A stretch of DNA of 64,000 bases from NCBI RefSeq assembly GCF_014763045.1, contig NZ_JACTAG010000002.1:62001-126000 (forward strand), in the 5' to 3' direction. Each line of letters begins with the position of its first letter. The first letter of the stretch is position 1. The stretch comes from Sulfitobacter aestuariivivens. GTDB taxonomy: Bacteria > Pseudomonadota > Alphaproteobacteria > Rhodobacterales > Rhodobacteraceae. Both the position numbers and the translations under genes were made by a program. Below, piece by piece: positions 8,891 through 16,587 of the stretch. Below the pieces are notes generated by a model. The model worked only from the letters and a program-made list of their open reading frames with translations. It did not search any database and had not been told where the DNA came from.

Positions 8891-10153
8891 ATGATCAAGG
8901 ATATCCTGCCAATCGGCGCATTGCTCTTAGGGTCTGCCTTCCTGCTTTTTGGGGGCGGCATTCACGGGCTCATCTTGCCCGTCCGGGGCACGATCGAAGG
9001 GTTTGACAGCCTGTCACTGGGCCTTTTGGGCACGGGCTGGGCGCTGGGATATGTGGCCGGGTGCATTCTGACGGCAGGCCTTGTGGCACGGGTGGGGCAT
9101 ATCCGGGCGTTCGGGGCGATGTGCGCCATCGCAGCCGTGACCGTGTTGTGCAACGCGATCATCGTCACCCCCTGGGCGTGGATCGCGCTGCGGGGCATCA
9201 CCGGGTTCTGCTTTGCCGCAACCGCGATGATCGTCGAAAGCTGGCTGAGCGAACGCACCGATCCGGGCAACCGGGGCCGCATCTTTGGCATCTATACAAT
9301 GGTCAACCTTGGGGCCAGCACGGCGGGCCAGTTGATGCTCACAATGGGCGATCCCGCGGGTTTCGTATTCTTTGCCCTTGGCGCGATCTTTTATTGCCTC
9401 GCACTGGTCCCAACCGCGCTAAGTTCCGTCACCACGCCTACACCGCTGGTATCCGTGCGTCTGAACCTGCGCGCGCTCTGGCGCAACTCACCAGTGGCCG
9501 TCTTTGCCGTCTTCTGGGTGGGGCTGTCAAATGCGTCTTTCGGAACGCTGGCGGCGGTTTATGCGCAAAACGTCGGGCTGGTTCTGGCCGCGGTAGCACT
9601 TTTTACATCGATCCCCATCCTAGCAGGCGCCATCATGCAAATCCCGGTCGGGTTGCTGTCGGACAAGATGGACCGGCGCCGCGTCCTGCTGGGCGTCGCC
9701 GTGCTGGCCCTGATCGCGGATGCCGCATTTCTGAGCTTCGCGCCTGAGGCCCGCATCGCCAACTTCGCGCTGGCCGCCCTGTTGGGTGGGTCGATCTTTG
9801 CGATGTATCCGGTGATCGTCGCCCATGCAAATGATCACGCCGAACCCGGCACCGCGATCCAGATATCCGGCGGGCTGTTGCTGATCTTTGGCATCGGCTC
9901 AATCGTCGGCCCGCTGGTCGCGGGATGGGCGATGGGCAGCATCGGCAGCCGGGCGCTTTACGGGGTCACGGCCCTCGCGCACCTGATGATCATCGCCTAT
10001 ACACTGTGGCGCATGCGCCAGCGCGACGGCGTAGCGACGGCGCATAAATCCACCTTTCAGCCGATCAACGCAGGCCGCACATCGAACCTGCAAACCGCAG
10101 AGCTTAGCCAATCGGGGCCAGCACCGTCTGCCAGCCCCGAAAAAGCACCCTAA
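8891..10153 (+). CDS. MFS transporter (YcaD-like)
   Basis: A 420-aa major facilitator superfamily permease with about 12 hydrophobic helices. ATG 8891 has a strong GGGAGGTG ribosome site about 10 nt upstream. The loop 2-3 region and GLLSDKMDRRRVLL after helix 8 are MFS features. The first half resembles the YcaD group of uncharacterised drug/metabolite exporters. The C-terminal 40 residues are polar and probably cytoplasmic. The stop codon overlaps the convergent GNAT stop by 4 nt (CTAA), so its transcript must run antisense into the toxin-antitoxin genes unless it ends inside the coding region. Substrate unknown. Confidence 0.88.
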   Translation: MIKDILPIGALLLGSAFLLFGGGIHGLILPVRGTIEGFDSLSLGLLGTGWALGYVAGCILTAGLVARVGHIRAFGAMCAIAAVTVLCNAIIVTPWAWIALRGITGFCFAATAMIVESWLSERTDPGNRGRIFGIYTMVNLGASTAGQLMLTMGDPAGFVFFALGAIFYCLALVPTALSSVTTPTPLVSVRLNLRALWRNSPVAVFAVFWVGLSNASFGTLAAVYAQNVGLVLAAVALFTSIPILAGAIMQIPVGLLSDKMDRRRVLLGVAVLALIADAAFLSFAPEARIANFALAALLGGSIFAMYPVIVAHANDHAEPGTAIQISGGLLLIFGIGSIVGPLVAGWAMGSIGSRALYGVTALAHLMIIAYTLWRMRQRDGVATAHKSTFQPINAGRTSNLQTAELSQSGPAPSASPEKAP

Positions 10154-10602
10154 AGCACTTTGCAAAAGATCACTTTGTCATCGCCCGCAGCCCAGTAGTC
10201 GCGAATACGGGCCTCTTCGTGATATCCCAGCCCCGCATAGAAACCGCGTGCCTGCGCGAAATCCTGCGTGCCCGACGTCTCGACGATCAGCAACCGCACG
10301 CCGTCACCGCGCAATCGCGCCTCAGTTACCGCAACAAGGCTGGCACCAACGCCCTGCCGCTGCAGATCCGCCCGCACGCCCAGGGCCAGCATGTTCCAAA
10401 CACCTTCCGCCAAAGGTTCCGGTCGGGTAAAGCTCAAAGCCACCGGATCGCCGGCCCGGGCCGCCGTCAACCAAAAACCGCCCTCCGGCGCTGCCAGCAT
10501 ATCCGGCAGCATATCAGGCGGAAAAAGTTGGGTGTCCTCCAACACGACGGTCAGTCCGGGAATGTCGTCAGATGTGGTGGGGCGTATTTCTGTCGTTGTC
10601 AT
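10150..10602 (-). CDS. GNAT acetyltransferase, probable YjhQ-type antitoxin partner
   Basis: A 150-aa GCN5-related N-acetyltransferase. The acetyl-CoA loop is seen as VRADLQRQGVGASLV (about residues 77-91), and the ARGFYAGLGYHEEARI motif lies at about 118-133. The ATG at 10602 starts 8 nt after the stop of the yjhX-like gene on the same strand, so the two are cotranscribed. In E. coli the toxin YjhX (TopAI) is followed by YjhQ, a GNAT protein that acts as its antitoxin. The same order and family pairing here support that role. Alternatively it is a general small-molecule acetyltransferase that happens to follow yjhX. Confidence 0.75.
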   Translation of the reverse strand: MTTTEIRPTTSDDIPGLTVVLEDTQLFPPDMLPDMLAAPEGGFWLTAARAGDPVALSFTRPEPLAEGVWNMLALGVRADLQRQGVGASLVAVTEARLRGDGVRLLIVETSGTQDFAQARGFYAGLGYHEEARIRDYWAAGDDKVIFCKVL

Positions 10603-10610
10603 ATCGTATC

Positions 10611-10868
10611 CTATCTGTTGTCCATTTGTGCGCGCACGCAGGTGATGCCCAGCCGCGTAACCCGGTAAGGGCGTCCGCCGGTGGACTTGATAAAGCGCCG
10701 TTTTCTCAGGCGGTCGAAAAGATCGAGGGAGCAATCGCTCAGCACATGACCGTCGCGGGTGATGCAGGTCACATCCTGCACCTTGCCGCTGGGCAGGCGT
10801 TCGAAATGGATCGCACCCCCTTGGGCGAGCACATGCAGCACACGCTGCTCGCGTTTCGAGATGTTCAT
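10611..10868 (-). CDS. yjhX: YjhX/TopAI family toxin (UPF0386)
   Basis: An 85-aa protein with the full-length UPF0386 pattern: MNISKREQRVLHVLAQGG at the start, CITRDGHVLSDC in the middle, and a GRPYRVTRLG / VRAQMDNR ending. E. coli YjhX inhibits topoisomerase I and is toxic when expressed alone; YjhQ relieves it. The fold is predicted to be a winged-helix-like domain. It is the first gene of a two-gene unit with the GNAT gene at 10602-10150. Length and terminal motifs are intact, so it should be functional. The toxin role is known for the E. coli family member and inferred here. Confidence 0.85.
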   Translation of the reverse strand: MNISKREQRVLHVLAQGGAIHFERLPSGKVQDVTCITRDGHVLSDCSLDLFDRLRKRRFIKSTGGRPYRVTRLGITCVRAQMDNR

Positions 10869-10899
10869 TGGTTCGTCTCATGTCTTGAAAAAACACATC

Positions 10900-10934
10900 A
10901 AGACCGCCCGGCGATCGCGCGGGTGGTCTTTTTT
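10900..10934 (+). terminator. Strong intrinsic terminator reading on the plus strand
   Basis: The stem is AAGACC, a G-U pair, then CCCG, with the complementary arm at 10920-10930. T6 overlaps and follows the descending arm (10929-10934). The U-run is correctly placed for plus-strand RNA. On the minus strand the nearest U-run is 6 nt away from the hairpin. A second weaker hairpin with TTTT follows at about 10944-10962. No annotated plus-strand gene ends nearby, the closest being the MFS gene that ends at 10153. Confidence 0.65.
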
Positions 10935-11029
10935 GTGATCAGACCAACAAAGTGGTCCTTTTAGGCGCGCACACGCTCAGACATGAAATCTCCGTCACCC
11001 ACAGGATAGATCGGGGTGGTTTGGTTGAC

Positions 11030-11491
11030 CTAGCGTTCGGCGGCGCCGGGGTCAATCGCGTCACCAGTCTGCGCCATCGACGTGAGGCTTTTCACCAACA
11101 CCTCGAATGCGGCAGCACCGATCTGGCTGCGCACCTCCGCTTCGATCTCGCGCTTGACGGTGTCGGCGACGCGGGCGGCCGCCTGCCCCTTGTCCGTCAG
11201 CACCACGCGTTTGCGCCGCGCGTCGTCACGGTCCGCAACCCGCGCAACCACGTCGTCGGCGACCAGATCGTCCAAATGCTGCTGTACCGCCTGCTTGGTC
11301 AGCCCCGACTTTCGGACCAGCACATTCTGCGCCACCCCGTCTGCGCCGATGTATTGAACCAACGCCCCCCGTGCCTCGACCATCCACGGACAGCCACGCG
11401 CGGCCATCGCAACGTTGAAACGGTCTTTCCAGGCCGCAAACGCCTGATGAAGGTGCCATCCCAGATGATCGATTGGGTCTCGTTTGCTCAT
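11030..11491 (-). CDS. MarR-family transcription regulator
   Basis: A 153-aa winged-helix regulator. The DNA-recognition helix lies in VRKSGLTKQAVQQHLDDLV (about residues 59-77), followed by the wing with DRDDARRKRVVLTDKG (about 87-102), a classic MarR signature. The ATG at 11491 lies 15 bp from the first of two identical-core palindromes (11506-11520 and 11543-11557), between this gene and a divergent 104-aa gene. This points to autorepression and joint control of the divergent gene. Inducer unknown. The 3' region leads into the toxin-antitoxin locus on the same strand, separated by about 160 bp. Confidence 0.9.
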   Translation of the reverse strand: MSKRDPIDHLGWHLHQAFAAWKDRFNVAMAARGCPWMVEARGALVQYIGADGVAQNVLVRKSGLTKQAVQQHLDDLVADDVVARVADRDDARRKRVVLTDKGQAAARVADTVKREIEAEVRSQIGAAAFEVLVKSLTSMAQTGDAIDPGAAER

Positions 11492-11505
11492 CGCATGTCC
11501 ATTTA

Positions 11506-11520
11506 GTCAAGTCGCTTGAC
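11506..11520. promoter_or_regulatory. MarR operator candidate 1
   Basis: GTCAAG-TCG-CTTGAC, a perfect 6-bp inverted repeat with 3-nt spacer, inside the longer shared context TTAGTCAAG-N3-CTTGACGAA. The same sequence apart from the spacer recurs 37 bp away. Located 15 bp upstream of the MarR ATG. Confidence 0.7.
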
Positions 11521-11542
11521 GAATCTTCTCGTGCTGCTATTA

Positions 11543-11557
11543 GTCAAGATACTTGAC
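11543..11557. promoter_or_regulatory. MarR operator candidate 2
   Basis: GTCAAG-ATA-CTTGAC, the second copy of the palindrome, in the same TTAG...GAA context. It lies 65 bp upstream of the start of the divergent 104-aa gene at 11622. The differing spacer and conserved arms indicate selection for protein binding. Confidence 0.7.
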
Positions 11558-11621
11558 GAAACGGCGTCAGGCAACATGACCAAGCTGACGCCCTCCATAT
11601 TCCAAACGAAAGGACACGCCC

Positions 11622-11936
11622 ATGGGACTCTTGGAAAATATCGTGCTGAGCGTACTGATGCTTGGCAACACACACTACGTCGACGTCGGCCAGAAGACAG
11701 ACGCGGTGATCTATTACCCCTCAGCCACCCAGGCCCACATGACCCTCCCGGGTCAGGACCCCTGGACCGGCGCACTGACAATGCTGGAAGATGGCTATCA
11801 TGTCGCCTGGAAAAATGGCCCTGAGGGAAACTGGCAGATCCGCCATGCACAGGGGGTCTTCACCTATGTCGGACCCGATGGGAACGACGCGGGTACGATC
11901 ACCAAGATCGTGCCGGGCAATCCCGAAGGCTACTGA
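11622..11936 (+). CDS. Hypothetical small protein, MarR-divergent
   Basis: A 104-aa protein of no family I recognise. ATG 11622 follows a GAAAGGA site. The N-terminus is hydrophobic (LLENIVLSVLMLGN) but short; the rest is soluble, with four tryptophan/tyrosine-rich short strands (GYHVAWKNGPEGNWQIRHAQ, FTYVGPDG) that suggest a small beta-rich fold. It is read divergently from the MarR gene through the twin operators, so it is the most likely regulated target. It ends 6 bp before a strong hairpin terminator. Function unknown. Confidence 0.75.
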   Translation: MGLLENIVLSVLMLGNTHYVDVGQKTDAVIYYPSATQAHMTLPGQDPWTGALTMLEDGYHVAWKNGPEGNWQIRHAQGVFTYVGPDGNDAGTITKIVPGNPEGY

Positions 11937-11942
11937 AACGAC

Positions 11943-11969
11943 AAGGGCGCGGCCCCTGGCCACGCCCTT
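11943..11969. terminator. Bidirectional hairpin terminator
   Basis: AAGGGCG, one mismatch, GGCC, loop CCT, GGCC, mismatch, CGCCCTT. It sits between the convergent ends of the 104-aa gene and the 5'-nucleotidase gene and can serve both. Confidence 0.7.
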
Positions 11970-11990
11970 TCATTCACTTCTTCTGCAGGC

Positions 11991-13547
11991 TTACTTGACC
12001 GTGATGCGCCCATCGGTAAATGGCTTGTAAGGCGCATTCTCAGCCAGATATTCCGCCGTGACATCCGCCAGATCGGGGCCGAAGTCATAAGGGTTCATGG
12101 CAGACTTGAACATGTCGTAGCCGTCGCCGCCGTTGCGGACATAGTTGTTTGAGACAACACCATAGACCTTGGCCGGATCAACCGCCTCACCCCCGATCAT
12201 CACATCACTGACACGGCTGCCGGCAGGCTGGCTGCCGTCAAAGGCAAAGGTCATGCCCGCAACCTGCGGGAAACGGCCTGCGCCCTCTTCCACTTGGCTC
12301 ACACCGTTCTCCAGAGCGGCGACAAGTGTCTCGCCCGTCACCTGGAAGGTCGACAGCGTGTTCTGGAACGGCAGCACGGTCAGCACCTCGCCCATAGTCA
12401 CTTCGCCTGCATCGATAGAGGCGCGGATGCCCCCGCCGTTCTGGATCGCGACATCAATGCCCTGATCGGCCACCCGTGCCAGCATCGCATCGGCAATCAG
12501 CGTCCCCATTGAGCATTCCTGCGCCCGGCAAACCTCGCGGTCACCGCCCAGCGGCTCATCGATCGAGGTCACGACCTTGTTGCGGATCTCCTCCAGCGGG
12601 CCAGCCGCTTCGGCGATGCGCGTCACCGTGCCTTCATCCTCGGTCACGGCAGCGTCCATGATGATGGGCTCGCCCGCCGCTTCCGTGATGTTGCCCTCGT
12701 CATCGAAGGTCACATTCAGCTCCCCCAGAAACTTGCCATAGGCATAGGCCTGCACGATCGCCGTATTGCCCACCATCGTGGGGTAAGGGCCGGCCGCGCG
12801 ATCACTGGTGTTGCTCAGCAATGTGTTTGAGTGGCCGCCGACAATCACATCCACCCCGGTGGTTTCCGCCGCAACCTTCTGGTCTGTGGCATAGCCAGAG
12901 TGGCTTAGCACGATGATCTTGTTGACACCCTCGGCCGTCATCTTGTCGACCTCGCCCTGCACAGCAGCAACCGGATCCGAGAAGGTGATGTTATCACCGG
13001 GGCTGGCCAATTCATGCGTGTCCTCGGGCGTGAGGCCAATCATACCAATCTTTTCGCCACCGCGTTCGATCACAACGGACTTGGCGATCTGATCTGCCAA
13101 AAGCGGCTCACCCGAGATATCGGCGTTCGACATCAGAATCGGGAATTCCACCGCATCCACAAAACCACGAAGCACTTCGGGACCATCATCGAACTCGTGG
13201 TTGCCGACGGTCATGCCGTCATAGCCCATCTGGTTCATCATCTCGGCGGCCAGCTTGCCCTTGTAGTAGGTGTAGAACAGCGTGCCCTGAAACTGGTCGC
13301 CGCCGTCCACAAGAATGGAATTGTTGGTGCGGCTGCGTGCGTCCGTAATGGCGGTCATCAGACGCGCAGAGCCGCCGAAACACTTGCCCTCTCCATTATC
13401 TTCGGCAGAGCAGGGTCCGTCATACTTCGAGATCGGCTCGAACCGGGCATGGAAGTCGTTGGTGTGCAGGATGGTCAGGTTATAATCCGCGGCGGCCATG
13501 CCCGTCGTCAGGGCAAGGGCGGCAGAGGCGGTCAGGAATCGTTTCAT
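11991..13547 (-). CDS. Periplasmic 5'-nucleotidase / UshA-family metallophosphatase
   Basis: A 518-aa secreted two-domain nucleotidase that removes phosphate from nucleotides or 2',3'-cyclic nucleotides in the periplasm. A signal peptide occupies residues 1-20 (ending GMAAA). Metal ligands are visible in HTNDFH (Asp31, His33), DGGDQFQGT (Asp84), GNHEFD (Asn116, His117), LSHSGYATD and GGHSN. The C-terminal substrate-binding domain spans about 320-518 (NGGGIRASIDAGEVTMGEVL). A GGGGGAAAA ribosome site precedes ATG 13547. It is a single gene. The nucleosides it releases could feed the cdd-deoA-deoB-upp salvage operon further along. Confidence 0.9.
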   Translation of the reverse strand: MKRFLTASAALALTTGMAAADYNLTILHTNDFHARFEPISKYDGPCSAEDNGEGKCFGGSARLMTAITDARSRTNNSILVDGGDQFQGTLFYTYYKGKLAAEMMNQMGYDGMTVGNHEFDDGPEVLRGFVDAVEFPILMSNADISGEPLLADQIAKSVVIERGGEKIGMIGLTPEDTHELASPGDNITFSDPVAAVQGEVDKMTAEGVNKIIVLSHSGYATDQKVAAETTGVDVIVGGHSNTLLSNTSDRAAGPYPTMVGNTAIVQAYAYGKFLGELNVTFDDEGNITEAAGEPIIMDAAVTEDEGTVTRIAEAAGPLEEIRNKVVTSIDEPLGGDREVCRAQECSMGTLIADAMLARVADQGIDVAIQNGGGIRASIDAGEVTMGEVLTVLPFQNTLSTFQVTGETLVAALENGVSQVEEGAGRFPQVAGMTFAFDGSQPAGSRVSDVMIGGEAVDPAKVYGVVSNNYVRNGGDGYDMFKSAMNPYDFGPDLADVTAEYLAENAPYKPFTDGRITVK

Positions 13548-13704
13548 CGGTTTTCCCCCGTTGGAAAGTTATGCAGGCATCGTGGCGCGCCCGGTGCGGG
13601 GAGTCAAAGCGGATGTGGCCCGGTTGACGCAACGACGGACCTCATACGCAGTGATGCGTCCAACAAAGTGGCAGTGCCAAATGCAGTTTTACCTTGCAAC
13701 ACCG

Positions 13705-13723
13705 GATGCACTGCTCGTGCATC
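13705..13723. promoter_or_regulatory. Inverted repeat upstream of cyclase gene
   Basis: GATGCAC-N5-GTGCATC, a perfect 7-bp inverted repeat 89 bp upstream of the cyclase ATG and about 160 bp upstream of the nucleotidase start, in the 265-bp divergent intergenic region. It could be an operator for either gene. No regulator is adjacent. Nothing else was recognised in this spacer. Confidence 0.35.
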
Positions 13724-13812
13724 AAGCCGTCAGGGCATATCCGGGGGAACCGCTGTCTTCTCGACTTGTCGACTTATTTTGAGCTAAATTTCCTTCAGGA
13801 GTGCTTAAGACG

Positions 13813-15675
13813 ATGAACCAAGGCCGCCAGGAACGTAGGCTGACGACAATACTTTCATTGGACGTCGTTGGGTATTCCCAACTGATGAGCAAGGACGAGA
13901 GCGGCACGGTGGCAACGCTCCAGCACTTGCGGCGATCTGAAATCAATCCCCGTGTCGACACGTATAATGGGCAGGTCATCAAACTTGTCGGCGACGGCAG
14001 CATCATCGAATTCAGCAGCGTGGTCGATGCCGTCAGCTTTGCAGTAGACGTGCAGCACGCCCTCGCAAGATCGCAATCCAAAAAGCCAGAACAGGACCGG
14101 GTCCTCTTTCGCATCGGCATCAATGTGGGCGACGTCATCGTCGATGACAAAGAGATATACGGCGATGGCGTGAACGTGGCTGCCCGGATCGAAGGTCTGG
14201 CAGACACCGGGGGGATATGCGTGTCTCAGACGGTCTATGATCATGTGAAAGACAAACTCGACCTGACCTTCCAGCCAATGGGCCCCCAGCAGCTGAAAAA
14301 CATCCCCGTTCCGGTGCGGGTTTATCGGATAGAGCTGGACAGCCGTTCCCGCCACCTGACTACATATCCGGCGGTGACAACTGCCGATCCTGCTGCTGAA
14401 CCGTCGAAGCCAAGGCGCTACAGCTGGGTGGCAGCAGCCCTGTTTGTAGTCTTGGCTCTCGCAGTCCTTGCATATGTGTTCCGGCCAGACGGCGCGTCCA
14501 GACCGGTGGTTGCCGTTCTGCCCTTCCATGACATCAGCCCACAAGACCAACGCGGTCTGCTGAGTGACCCGCTCAGCGATGGGATCCTCGCCTATATCGC
14601 CCGCTTTCCCGAACTGACGGTGATCGCCCGCGGCTCCAGCTTTCGATATCGCGACACGGACCGCGATCTGCGTGAAATCGGTGCGCAGCTTGACGCAGAC
14701 TATCTGCTCGAAGGCAGCCTGAATTTCGATGGGCAAAGGATCATCGTGAACGCCGCACTGGTCGATGTCAGCAAGAATACGCAAGTGTGGGCGGATCAGA
14801 TCACGGACGATATTGACGATCTGATGGTCTTGATCGCCGATATCGGTCAAAGGGTCGCCTACCAGGTAGAGGACTATCTTGGTCAGGTGCGCGTCGCGCA
14901 GCCAGGACCATTCAAGGCGGATGCGCTGCTGATGACCATGAAAGCACGACGCGCAACGATGCGCGGTCTGTCAAAAGAGAGCAACGACGCTGTCATTCAG
15001 ATGAACCGCGAAACAATAGAGCTATATCCCGACGAAGCCTGGGGCCACCTGGCGATGGCCTTTGCACTTCGCACCCAGGTCCGCTTTGGGTGGGCAGATG
15101 ATCCCGAAAAAACGCTTGCCCAGGCCGTCCGTCATGGAGAAACCGCCGTCAGGCTCGATCCGGGCAATTATTCGACCTACTTCGCGCTGGGCCGGGTGCG
15201 GTTGCAGCAGGGTGACCATCCCCGCGCAATCGAAGCCCTCGAAAGGGCCCTGTCGCTCAATCCGTCCACAGCCGATGCCCTGAATGCGCTCGCACAGGCG
15301 CATTTCTATCAGGGAAGAAACGAAAAGGCCCTCGAAATCCTCGCTGAATCGGCCCGTATCGACCCGCTGCCCTCATTTGTGCATTCGTGGATATTGGCGT
15401 GGGTGCTGTGGCAGGATGAGCAATGTGAAAAGGCCAGCGAAGCTTTCGGCAAGATCGCGTCACCGCCGCCTGCATCCCAGAAACTTGCCTCGGTGATCGA
15501 AACGTGCCTTGGCAATACAGAGGCAGCGCAGGCAGCTCTTTCTGCCTTTCTGGAGGCGACGCCGGACTGGACAATCGCAAAGGAAACCAAGCTGCAAGAA
15601 AACGTCTGGACCTATGAAACCGGTCGCGAACGCTGGATCGAAAATCTCGCTGAGGCCGGACTGCCAAGCGGCTGA
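13813..15675 (+). CDS. Class III adenylate/guanylate cyclase with TolB-like and TPR regions
   Basis: A 620-aa membrane-anchored signalling protein. The N-terminal cyclase domain (about 8-175) keeps the metal aspartates Asp17 (LSLDVVGYS) and Asp61 (KLVGDGS) and the Asn121/Arg125 pair (NVAAR), so catalysis is likely. One transmembrane helix lies at about 203-223. Residues 231-380 form a TolB/FlgO-like domain (PVVAVLPFHDISP, YLLEGSL), and the rest is TPR repeats (about 385-600) presumably outside the membrane. ATG 13813 was preferred over GTG 13801 because AGGAG lies 11 nt ahead of the ATG. The architecture is common in alphaproteobacteria. Whether it makes cAMP or cGMP is not shown. Confidence 0.88.
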   Translation: MNQGRQERRLTTILSLDVVGYSQLMSKDESGTVATLQHLRRSEINPRVDTYNGQVIKLVGDGSIIEFSSVVDAVSFAVDVQHALARSQSKKPEQDRVLFRIGINVGDVIVDDKEIYGDGVNVAARIEGLADTGGICVSQTVYDHVKDKLDLTFQPMGPQQLKNIPVPVRVYRIELDSRSRHLTTYPAVTTADPAAEPSKPRRYSWVAAALFVVLALAVLAYVFRPDGASRPVVAVLPFHDISPQDQRGLLSDPLSDGILAYIARFPELTVIARGSSFRYRDTDRDLREIGAQLDADYLLEGSLNFDGQRIIVNAALVDVSKNTQVWADQITDDIDDLMVLIADIGQRVAYQVEDYLGQVRVAQPGPFKADALLMTMKARRATMRGLSKESNDAVIQMNRETIELYPDEAWGHLAMAFALRTQVRFGWADDPEKTLAQAVRHGETAVRLDPGNYSTYFALGRVRLQQGDHPRAIEALERALSLNPSTADALNALAQAHFYQGRNEKALEILAESARIDPLPSFVHSWILAWVLWQDEQCEKASEAFGKIASPPPASQKLASVIETCLGNTEAAQAALSAFLEATPDWTIAKETKLQENVWTYETGRERWIENLAEAGLPSG

Positions 15676-15808
15676 TCACCCGGTTTCTTCTGCTCATTGC
15701 CCGTCCAACGCCGTAACCCAGGATCCCTGTGCGAAACGCCGGACCCACCCCTTGCCTGCACCGATGAAACCGCTTGACCCCACCCCGCACCAGATGCATC
15801 ACCCTGAC

Positions 15809-16159
15809 ATGTTGATCTTCAAAATATTCCGCACCGAAGAATGGACCGCCCTGCGCAAGGACGGCGTGACCGATGGCGCGCCGATTGATGTGGCCGATGG
15901 GTATGTGCATTTCTCCACCGCCGCGCAGGCCGAAGAAACCGCGGCCAAGCACTTTTCGGGTCAGGATGGTCTGTACCTTTTGGCCGTGGATGCCGGTGCA
16001 TTGGGCGATGAACTGAAGTGGGAGGTATCGCGCGGCGATGCGCTGTTCCCACATCTCTACCGCAAACTGCACCTCAAAGACGTCGTTTGGGCCCAGCCGC
16101 TCCCCTTGGCAAACGGCGTCCACCAGTTTCCCGCAGGTCTGGCAGAGGCCGAGGCGTGA
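15809..16159 (+). CDS. DUF952 family protein
   Basis: A 116-aa protein of the DUF952 family, recognised from IFKIFRTEEW at the start, DGYVHFSTAAQAEET in the middle, and LYLLAVDAGAL and FPHLYRKLHL later. The family resembles ADP-ribosyltransferase-like folds and has no established function. ATG 15809 was chosen to fit the usual family N-terminus; in-frame ATGs at 15794 and 15763 also exist, and none has a clear ribosome site. Its stop overlaps the GTG of the next gene (GTGA), making it the first of four coupled genes ending in arsC. Confidence 0.75.
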   Translation: MLIFKIFRTEEWTALRKDGVTDGAPIDVADGYVHFSTAAQAEETAAKHFSGQDGLYLLAVDAGALGDELKWEVSRGDALFPHLYRKLHLKDVVWAQPLPLANGVHQFPAGLAEAEA

Positions 16160-16587
16160 CCGGGTACATCGACCCCGAGCGCGCGCAATTCGATGCCTTC
16201 AAGGCGCTGAACCGTGATCAGCCGATCCAGATGCTGAATCTCGTGGCATTCAATGACCGCGCCGCCTACCCCAGCGATCACGCGTTGGCCGATACCGGCC
16301 TTACTGGCGCACAAGCCTATGCCAACTATGGCGCTGAAACCGCACCGATTCTGGCCCGCGTTGGCGGCAGCATCGTGTGGCGGGCCCGGTTCGAGACGAC
16401 GCTGATCGGCCCCACCGATGAGGTCTGGGATGCAATGTTCATTGCGCGCTACCCCACAGCACACGCCTTCCTTGCGATGGTGTCGGACCCCGCGTACCAA
16501 AAGGCAGTCGTGCACCGGCAGGCCGCTGTGCGCACCTCCCGCCTGATCCGATCCGAAGGCCTGACACCCCTGGAAAGCTTTGCATGA
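16156..16587 (+). CDS. DUF1330 family protein
   Basis: A 143-aa protein with the DUF1330 ferredoxin-like alpha-beta pattern ([44 protein letters not shown]). The family forms small dimeric alpha-beta barrels of unknown function. The start is GTG 16156, overlapping the DUF952 stop by 4 nt. The stop overlaps the pyrD ATG by 4 nt, so translation is coupled on both sides. Its constant placement before pyrD gives no clear functional clue. Confidence 0.8.
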   Translation: MTGYIDPERAQFDAFKALNRDQPIQMLNLVAFNDRAAYPSDHALADTGLTGAQAYANYGAETAPILARVGGSIVWRARFETTLIGPTDEVWDAMFIARYPTAHAFLAMVSDPAYQKAVVHRQAAVRTSRLIRSEGLTPLESFA

